DNA from: Branchiostoma floridae
Lineage: Eukaryota; Chordata; Leptocardii; Amphioxiformes; Branchiostomatidae
Assembly (NCBI RefSeq): GCF_000003815.2
Contig: NC_049992.1
Location: 20,646,894 to 20,710,893, forward strand
DNA length: 64,000 nucleotides
Direction: 5' to 3'
Both the position numbers and the translations under genes were made by a program. The notes beneath the pieces were generated by a model. That model was not told where the DNA came from. It made no database searches and worked only from the letters and a program-made list of their open reading frames with translations. Positions 12,501-23,200 of this stretch are shown one piece after another (the first letter of the stretch is position 1; each line of letters begins with the position of its first letter).

Positions 12501-14262
12501 CAGACTATAACCCTTGTCCAGCATCTTTCTTTTGAAACAAACTAAAACAAATTCTTAATTAAGGGTGGTATATCTGTGACGGAAATAAACCTAGTGATTG
12601 TTTACGGTCTACTTAATTCCTTTAACGATCCATAACTATTGTTTTTCCACGCCCATTTCAAATCCCCGGAATTTGGATGTTTAGCTCCCGTATGCGCATT
12701 ACACTTAAATGTCACCAATGGAAAAAGTCACATTTACACGAAAGCTATGTAACTAAATCACCATGTTCAAAGCACACAAATCCCTTAATCTCAAAAAATT
12801 GAGGCTAGGCAGTATGAAAGAAGAAGAAGTATAAGTCATGAAATAAATTAAATGTTATATCAAAACATTTAATTGTTTTTATCAAACATAAATATTTTAC
12901 CATGAAGGATCGGAACATGGAAAAACAAGACGTTCGTCCAACAGCTCTAAAAGGAACAAAAGGGCTGTTCCTGCATTTCTGGCTGCGGCAGCGAAAGAGC
13001 TAGGAGGAAAAGTCATCAGCAAACTTGGTGAAAGGATCGCGGAAGGTGTATTAGAAAACCACCAGGAGAAGGTGGTGAGCGGTCTACAAAACTACCTGGG
13101 GAAACAGATGGACAAGTTTGACGATGAGTACAAGGACCTGTTGAAGGAGACCAGTGGACTGGCAGCGGGTTTGGGCCGTCAAGTAGAGGAGGTAGGTACA
13201 TGGTTGGCACATGTTATAAAATGTTATGTTGGTATATACGTTACAAAGTTAAAAAAATACTTCTACAGAGCTGTTGTAATATACCAAGTCCCTAAAATTT
13301 GAAAGAACATAATCTTTCAACGTCTGTTAACCCTATTCAGATTGCGATTTTGTATCAATCTGGGGCGGGAGGGGGTTTTTGATCTGGTAATATGGTCCAT
13401 CATTTTTCATGTCGGACGATAAAGTAATTAAGTTACCATAACTAATGAATATTTAATTATGAAAGATATACATAATAACGTTAGATTTTATTCATAGATT
13501 TTATTCATGAAACAAACAATAAAACATTGTTCGAAGGGAAATTAACGATTTGAGTCAAAACGCTTTCAACAATCGTTTGCAAAGGCAACGAAAAATCAAA
13601 CTAATATGGATAGTATATTAACCAAAAAGGTTGCCACCTAAACTCTTCAAAAAGTCTTCAGTTTTGGTAGCTGTAACGCAAACCGTGCAGGTGTTATGCG
13701 GCATGAAAAGTTGCATGAGTCTCAACCCCCATCTAGAAAAGGACCAAACGTGTACCTTACAAAATGTTGTTTGTAACCTCAATTGAAAGTGGAGGTATAG
13801 TTTTTGGTGTGCAATTCTGTGTGTCGGTCTGTATTTATTTCCAGATATTTTTGGTCAGCATAACTCAAGAACCTCTGGATGGATTGTTATTACACACGGT
13901 TTGTGGTTAGATTTTAAGAAGACAAATGTCAAGTCTATTTGGGCATCTTATGTGATATTGATACTCTAGCAGAACCTGGAGATACTATGATCTTGATTTT
14001 TAGGTGACAGATAGCTTGTGATATAATTTAAAGGTGGTGTGGGTTTGGTCCCCATAGCAGCCTGCACTGAATGTGCGGGGTATTTTCGTCAAATCTTCCT
14101 CGGAACAAGCTATAGATTTCCCTGATATTTGTTATGCAGGTATCTTTGGCAGAGATGTGCATAATGAACGGCAAATTATGCAATAATTGAATTAATTCTA
14201 CATACTTAACCCTACCTAAAAGTGCCCGCGCCCACTTTGACATCGTGTAAGTACCGAACGAC

Positions 14263-14299
<37 letters not shown>

Positions 14300-17200
14300 T
14301 ATATATATATTGCGGATTTTTTGAAATATCACGTCTTAACGATACCAAAATTACTGAAAATATAAAACTCGACGAGTACACTATGCCAGCAAACTTGGTG
14401 ATCGTAACCCAAGCCGTTTTGAAATAACGCAAAAGAGCCCTCCCCCCCCCCCCCCCGTCCCAAGTATTAAAAAAATGGCCGGTCTAGATAAGGTTAAAGA
14501 TAAAAATCTATATTTGCAGTGTTTGCCATTATAGGACTCAAATACGTGTAATATGTAGTTTGTGGCAGGTGGAAGAAAAGCAGATATCAACCATGCACAT
14601 AAATATCTAATTTGCATAAATAATGTAAAGGAGTCCTAATTCTTTTTAGTAAATGTAGCTAATTGTTGTTAACTCAATTGTCAACATTGTGGTATGTGTA
14701 AGTTAGTTTAAGGTGTACATAACCAATCATTGATTATGCAAATGAGCAAGCCACTTGCATAATCAAAATATTCCATGGAGTAATAATGTCTTCAACCCTG
14801 TCAACAATCATGACGACCTGTTTTTTTTCATCATTAGGCAGACATCCAGCTTCTGTCAAAGCCAGGAGCCGCGATGGGTAACATGTATGCACCACCAGGC
14901 TGGGAGATCCGCCATAAGTACAAGTACAAGGATGACAGGTTTGTGTATTCACTACACGATGGGTAACATGTATGCACCACCAGGCTGGGAGATCCGCCAT
15001 AAGTACAAGTACAAGGATGACAGGTTGGTGTATTCACTACACGATGGGTAACATGTATGCACCACCAGGCTGGGAGATCCGCCATAAGTACAAGTACAAG
15101 GATGACAGGTTGGTGTATTCACTACATGATGGGTTACATGTATGCACCGCCATGCTGGGAGATCCGCCATAAGTACAAGTACAAGGATGACAGGTTGGTG
15201 TATTCACTACACGATGGGTAACATGTATGCACCGCCAGACTGGGAGATCCGCCATAAGTACAAGTACTGGGATGACAGGTTGGTGTATTCACTACACGAT
15301 GGGTAACATGTATTCACCACCAGGCTGGGAGATCCCCCATAGTAGAAGTACAAGTACAAGGATGACAGGTTTGCATACAGCTTATTGGGAACCTGATGAA
15401 GGATAATACATTGTGTAATTTTTTTTAAAACTAAGTTTAATTACTGCGGTTTTTGAGCAGAAAACTCTCTTATCATAAACATGAAGCATTGTTTGGGGCA
15501 GTAAACCCTGCTTTATAGTTGCAACTTTTTTTAGCAAATGTCCCTGGCCATTCTTTTCCTAATGGTCTAGCTGGCTAAATGTACATTAGCTCTTTGCATG
15601 AGATAAGGGACACAAGCTATTTATAACGTCTAATTACGACCATGAATTCTGTGTATCATAAGAAGTAATGACAGGGGCAGCTCCAGCGGACAGGCCGCAG
15701 CCTTCACCTACCCAGCCGGACTAGGACCAGTTCTGATGAACGGCTGCTTCGGTACCGGCTATAAGAATGGGGACCCCTGCTTTCAGGCCAAGATTCCACG
15801 GACAGGTTGCCCTGTAAGTTAAATTTATCATCATTTATTGATCCCGAAGAGTTACGCTGTTCCCAATCCATTATGACAAAATAAGAAGCTTGCATCATGG
15901 GAAAGCATTCGCATTTTTGTTTACCAGATCCACTGATCTCTAGCTTGCAGAGCAGTGAACACTTATAGAAATCCTCATTGGCGATAATGTTAAAATTAGC
16001 AAGTTCAGGGTGTCATAATCTCATCCGTGAACATTCCAGGTCATAAGAACTCACCCCACACAGCAGCCCGCTATCTCAATTGTCCAAAAGTCTAATATTT
16101 AAACTTTCTGACCGGTGCAACTATTCCAGCGGTCAAACCGTTATCACCAAGTACAGTAGGGGCATCTTCTCTGGATAGTTTTAAAGAACGCTTGCAGTTA
16201 GATGTGCAAAAGTTAGGTGTGACGGATCGTTCAGTGTAATATAACCAGCTGCTGCCGCGCCGCGTGCCTGCGAAGCTGGTGTGTTACGCCGAATGGCGGT
16301 TATACCGGCTATATAGATACAGATACAGATACAGAAACCTTGCCGCCATCTTGCTTTTCATGACGTCATTTTTGGGACTCGGCACTTGAAATTAGGGGTT
16401 AGCACAGGCCGAAAAGATGGACCAAAACCTAGTTTTTTTGCCGAATCTGAACATCTGCAACCTACACTGTCTCACCAATATGAAATGTACTTACATTTTC
16501 CTGCTAAAAGTCGAAATTAGGCTAAAATACTGTATGGACTCGTTTTGGGCCTTCTGCGCCTGCGTCAATTAGGGTCATTGCCCTGCAACCATTAATTACA
16601 AGGAGTGATGTCTAAATGTATCTGTATCTTTATAGCCGGTACAACCGCCTTTCGGCGCTAGCGTAACGCACCAGCTTCACAGTGCTATCGTAAGGCACAC
16701 CAGCGTCGCAGGCACGTGGCGCGGCGGCAGCTGGTAATGTTAAAACGACCCGTCACACCTGTGCACATCTATTTGCAGAAAAGATACCTCTACTGTACTT
16801 GGTGATGACAAATTTCACTATACGATAGTTCTGGGAAATGACGAATTTATCATCAATCCTAGGTGGGTAACTCTGGTCCGTTTGTAGGCCTTATTTGCTT
16901 CACTTGTTGGTTCAATAAAATTGAGATCTTCGTCCATACTTCAAACCAACTCTAAAAAAATCTGTACTCATAATGAGTCATATCTATTCAATTGCTTACA
17001 CAAATTCTGTAACCTGATTGTGTGTCATGCGTAGAACCTTATCGATGGAGCAACCTACCTAGGCGTCGGGTTTGACGGAAGAGGCGTGTATTCTGCTGAG
17101 TCTAGGAAGAAAAGCATCATCCAGAGATCATGCAGTAACCTCCAAACGTAAGAAACGTTCACTAATTCTATTTGACATTTTTTTCCTAGGTGGCTATCAG

Positions 17201-20200
17201 TGAGCCTGAAATTGGATACTTCACCTTCGGATCTTAATCTGAGCAACAAATCACATATAATACTTAATAGAAAATTTTATCAATTTTGAAATATAGCAAT
17301 TCAATACAGTATCAAGGCTGAACGCATATCGTTTTTATATTCTGTTAAATATCGGCTGCTTATCCAGACTGGTTTCTTCAAAGGTGTGATATGTTTTTTT
17401 AACCCTATTCAGACCGGGGGGGGGGGGGGGGGGGTTTGAAGCCCGCGCCAACTTCGATGTCCTATAACGCCAGAACGCCTTACGCTAAAGCCACCAAATT
17501 TGGTTAGTTTTCCTTAAAAATTGTTAGCAACAAGTTTACGAAGTTTGACAATTTTTTTTTTCATTTTTTCGTGTTGCCATGGCAACCGTTTGCTGACAGG
17601 CAGTCTTGCCTAAAATCACTATTTTTGGTTCTAACAATGTATTTTTCACATTTATTTGCTATATTACTGCTATTTTGTTACATAAATAAAATCTTATATT
17701 ATTAAGCATATCTTTCATAATTATATATGCATAAATTATGCTAATTTGATGACGTCATCAGCCCAAAATCCAAGATGGCGGACCGAATGGCCAGATCAAG
17801 AATAACAAGCTAATCATCCCTTAACATTTGCAACTACCTGGTATTTTTTCATAAAAAAAACATCTAAATGAATGGATTTAGTCTATTTCCATTGCCCTTT
17901 GTGATTATTTGTTGCAAAAAAAAGTAGTTTTAAAAGTTCAAGGTAGTGGATATAATATGACGGAGCCTAACTCGTATCTTAGATGTGCATGACGTCATTT
18001 TATGACGTCATTATGACGTCAACGATGTTGCTATTGGCAATACAAGTCGTAATAAACATTATTATTCTGTTATCTGCACTTGTTGTTACATTTTTGTAGT
18101 ATAATTTGAAGTTGTCTGAGAATACCCTTTTTTCATGGGTCCGGCCAATATAATCAAATTGATGACGTCATAATTACGTCATCTTACGTTAACGTAACGT
18201 CAAACGCTTCTCAGATATTATGTCGATATAATGTCCTGAAAATTTCGTGGCCCTACGGCACGTCGTTCAAGAGTTAGAGGACTTAGAAGTGGAGGGTCTC
18301 AAAAGCCCCCCCCCCCCCGGTCCAGAGATGACATGGTTTGAATAGGGTTAATGTGGACGTGATTTGACTCTCCTCAAAACGGGGAGCTTCCGTTTCACAT
18401 CCCGTTCAAAGGACGTCCCGATCAAAGTTATGTACCAAGTTTCACCTCAGTGCGATGCTAGATACTCAGTCTCACCTCAGTGAAGTAAGAGAATGAATGT
18501 CGATTGCCTTTACTATGGTCAGATCATCGGCTGCATATCACGGGACTCGACCGTCAGTACGTCCGGGTCCAAGGCCAAACGCCACAAGTTTTAAATCAGC
18601 ACGGTGTCCTGAATTGTAGCCAGAGAATTGCAAGTGACAAACACGATAGAATTCTAGATTTAAGAGAAGACAGAAATATATAACACTTATCAGAAAAGTG
18701 TCTGAGTTCGCCATTGCCTTAATCATGAATTAAAAAATGGCAAAGTACAAAGTACAACAAAGCTACGTCTTTTTGTAGTCAAAATATAGTCCATTGATCT
18801 ACCTTCTTTATTTTACTTACTATGGGCAGATACGGTGAGAACGAGGTTCCAGACTCCATGACCGTTCAAGGCATCTATGACACCAACGTGGAGTCATACA
18901 CCTTCAGCTCAACAGAAGAATATCGGCAGTACCTAGCGGAGAAGTCGGCCGTTACGTCTGCCAAGGCGATGTTCCAGGAGGAAATCAACAAGGCGTCTGG
19001 ATATGGAGCAGGGGGCGGACCTTTTGGTTTCCTGTTCTGGGCAGGAGGGGGCAAATCCAGCCAGAGTGGCACATCTAGCAAATCATCAGGATTCACTGCG
19101 GCCTCCGGTGCTCGTGCCCAGCTAAGCGAGCAACAAACACAGACATTCATGGCTATGTTGGAGATGGACATATTTAGGTACTAAGAGGCCCACAATAAGA
19201 ATATTCTCTTCCATACATCTTGAAAAAGCCGATAAATGAAATATGGAAATTAACTTTTATTAGTTACAGTAAAAGCCATTCTTCTACGCAGAGTGACCAC
19301 AGTCGTGTCAAAACTCCTTGTGTTTACCTCTGCTATCTTGTGCACTCAGACCAGTTATACCCCCTTTCCACTAGGACGGCGCTCTCTCTGCGACTTCAAA
19401 TTGGGAATAGCGCGGTTAGAGCGCAACGGGATCGCAAAGGTCGCCATGGGAGCGCGCAGAGAGCGCCATGGTCGCCATCACCTCCGCGACTGTTTTGAAC
19501 CTGCTCAAAACAGTCGCCGTGAGAGCGCCGTGGACGGCGATCCACCGATGAGCGCAGAGAGAGCGCCAAGAGAGAGCGCAGCGAGCGCCGTGTGCGCCAA
19601 CAGAGCGCACAGCGAGCGCGGTGAGCGCAATAGGTCTCAACAGTGGTTTATGATGCCAATTTAGCTAGGACGGCGCTCTCACCGCGCTCTTTCTGCGCTC
19701 TCAGCTGCGGTTTGTGAAGAAGTATATTTGACATATAGACAGAACCCGGAGAAATGTCCAAATTGTACAGATGATGAACAATTAAACAAACTGAGATGGA
19801 ATAAGCAAGGTTTAAAAACAAAGGTTTATCATTTCTCAATTAATTTTTGAATTTCAACATGATGACATTTTCTTGTTCTCCATCTGTACATGTAGATTAT
19901 TGAAGTCCAATTTTCAATTAACTATTTCGGTGTTGTATGATTTACACAAATAACGTAGTATGATAAAGATATTTATGGTGAAGAAGCTACGTGACAGATT
20001 TAAGAAAAAACAGCAAGAGAAACGTGTATATTTCAGTCTGAGTGACTGTGCAGTGACCAAAATTGGATTTGTTTACAGCCTTGATTTTATCCTTTAAAAG
20101 TTATGTAAGACGTGAAAGATGACTTCAAAGATACCAAAATACGCTACACGTCAAAAGATTCGTTCTTTATCTCTGAAATTCGTTGAGTAATCTTTCGAAT

Positions 20201-23200
20201 CTTTGCTAGTTCATAAAAAGATGCTGACATTTGCGTTTTTTGTCGCGGAGATTCCACTAGAGCAGCTTTTTCTGGCGTCGCGGCGCTCTCACCGCGCTCT
20301 GGCCAATTTTCCATCGCAGCGAGAGCGCCGTGAGAGCGCCGTCAAGTGGAAAGGTGAACGCCTTAGTGAACGCCCTACTTATAAATATTAATGAGCTTGC
20401 CCTTATATGGGCAGTAAGCCGTTGGGGATCGGACATAGGAGGATGGAGCTATGCAATACGTAACATGATTGGTTGATAGCTTCCCAGCGGCCTTTGTGAG
20501 ACAGCTTGCGACAACAAAAAGCCCAAGAAAAACCTATTTTCTGATTAGTTGACAGCTGGTTTCTGGCGACAATCATAATAACCACTGATAGGGCATGAAA
20601 TATCAGGGCCCTATAGGCTAATGCCGTTGGGGATCGGGCGTTAGGAAAATTGAGTGAAAGCGCATTTCGTACAAATATCCGGATGGTTGAACAAAGCAAA
20701 GTTATTCAGCTGGACCATACCACCACAGGATTTTGTGTTTCCTGGCATTGTTCGGTTATCCGCTATGAAATTAATTGGCCTCTGCTCTACTAAAATCCGA
20801 TTCTACAGTTGACTGGAATTTTTTTTCAAGTCCTTATTTGGCTCGCGGTATTAGCCTATGAGCATGGTTTATCATCATTTTCTTGTTTCAACTTAAGAGT
20901 TTTAAATTTTTCATTCACATGGTTTAACGAGATTACACAGGGATTTGACCATCTGTTCTATGCTAGAAATATGTTAAAATATTTAATAATCCTCGTCAAC
21001 ACGATGGTCAGCAAAGGCTGTACCTGTTACGGGTATTAAAGAGACATGGTCTAGACNNNNNNNNNNNNNNNNNNNNNNNNNNNNNNNNNNNNNNNNNNNN
21101 NNNNNNNNNNNNNNNNNNNNNNNNNNNNNNNNNNNNNNNNNNNNNNNNNNNNNNNNNNNNNNNNNNNNNNNNNNNNNNNNNNNNNNNNNNNNNNNNNNNN
21201 NNNNNNNNNNNNNNNNNNNNNNNNNNNNNNNNNNNNNNNNNNNNNNNNNNNNNNNNNNNNNNNNNNNNNNNNNNNNNNNNNNNNNNNNNNNNNNNNNNNN
21301 NNNNNNNNNNNNNNNNNNNNNNNNNNNNNNNNNNNNNNNNNNNNNNNNNNNNNNNNNNNNNNNNNNNNNNNNNNNNNNNNNNNNAGCCTGCATGGCAGAA
21401 CCTCAGGTCTAAACACCAGATAACACAATTCCACTGTAGAACGGCTAGGTACAGAAAGACTACACTGCCGTACCTTGTCGACTTGCTAAACAGTTCATAG
21501 TGCTAGAGGTACAAATAAGCTTTGGATGTATAAAATGTATACACAGTTATTTTAAAAATGATTATTGTTGTGTTTTATAATGTTTGGAATTGTGCATCTC
21601 TATTGCTTCTCATTTTAATTGCAACATGTGTAAATCATACTGCAATTCAGCCGAAAAAAATGAAGGCTGCCATTGTATGTTATTGTTTGTCGCTCGATGC
21701 GAAATAAAACCATTCATTATCATTTATTATATTTCCTTTGCGTAAAAACATATGATTCTAGGTATGAGATCTTCATGGACGACGTGACGCCAGACCGGCT
21801 GAATGTAGGCTTCCTGCGAGATTTTATCTCACTACCAGAATCCTACTTCTCTCCTGGAGCAGAAATCATCTTCCGTAAGTAAACATTCGTATCATTTTAA
21901 CAAATTGGATATGAACGGTTCGTTGGTTTTGGATACAATAATTACCATAACTCTTGAAATGGATGGTGCAGAGAGACAAATTTTACAAAGCAAAACCACA
22001 CGGAACACCATGAATGTGTGTCTCTTTAAAAAAAATAACTATAAATGAAAGGTTTGACTTCAACGAAAGGCTTATTCTCTGGTCATTTTCAGAATATTTA
22101 GGGATACATGCAGACTGGTCGAAAATTTTGTGTAGCATTTGATTTTCTTACTCAAAAGCCACAGTTTACAGTGTGCTCTAAGACATAGAAGAAATAGATT
22201 ATAATGTCCATTATCCTGCAATTTTCTGTTGACCAAACAAAACTGTTTTGTCCCACAACTTCAGAAAACTTCTACCTCCGCTGGGGAACACACTACATCA
22301 AGTCAGCCAAATTTGGAGGCCAGCTGAAGATCATCAAAACAAAACAAGCTACGAAGGACCTGACGATGTCTGAATTCGCCACGAGAGCTGAAGCTGACTG
22401 GAAGATGACCATGAGCACCTTCTCAGCTCAGGCGTCACAAACCAAATCCAGCAGCTGGTTCCATGAGCACGAGACGAAGTCTGAGTCAAAACAAACCACG
22501 GGACAGACGGATGTTGATGAAGAGTCTGAGGCAAACAGACAAAAAGAGGAGCAAGAGTAAGTTTGTTTCTTTAGGATTTAAATATGGAAGTTAGGACAGG
22601 AATTCAAATACTCCTAATATCTCGATGTCAGTGCTTATTGGGCCTCCTTCGAGACAAGAATCTTTAAGTTTGCAGACAAACAGTTGGCAGTAGGAGCAAG
22701 TGTATGTAGGTTTATTTTATGTAACCTAGACGTGTAAAGATAGTTGATATTCCTTCTATAGCTTTAGATTAGCATGTTTACATAATAAGTTTACATAATT
22801 GCTCTTAATCTTTATCTCCTTTTAACTTGCATCTTATAATATTACAGCAATGTACGTTATATTTTACTACGAGTAGTGGACATAATGGAACGAATTTCCG
22901 TAAAAAAATGGATGACTGAGTAGAATGATTGGTAAAACCCAAATATGCGTCTAAAATCACAGCACAAAGCATCATCATATCATTCGCTGTTTTTCAATGC
23001 CTGTGACAGAGTCACTGTAATATCTGTATCCACTGTAATTGGATGCATATGGAACCAATCCGTATGATAACAAACATCATCTTCAGAAGCTGAAGAGAAA
23101 GAGAAGGAATGACAGGTAGAGATGGAGAAACTGCAGTTAGAAGGTGGAAAGATGAAGTTAGAAGCTGAGAGGTTGAAGTTAGAAGCTGAAGAGAAAGAGA

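Larger units (their letters stand above)
4700..12907 (+). other. intron 3 (8.2 kb, repeat-rich)
   Basis: Holds two minus-strand LINE relics, decamer minisatellites, SINEs and a dispersed repeat, each listed separately. I recognise nothing in 4700-5190, 6310-7090, 7760-8200, 9000-9840, 10640-11230 or 12260-12900 beyond homopolymer tracts (a C-run near 12430). A small extra exon here cannot be excluded. Confidence 0.6.

Noticed and set aside
14734-15255. Several minus-strand and plus-strand ORFs of 66-98 aa
   Set aside because: They are shadows of the 85-bp tandem copies of exon 5.
19293-19664. Arg/Ala-rich ORFs of more than 90 aa
   Set aside because: Generated by GAGAGCGC-rich MITE sequence that is open in several frames.
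20983-21434. ORFs of more than 100 aa across the N gap
   Set aside because: Almost entirely composed of unknown bases.
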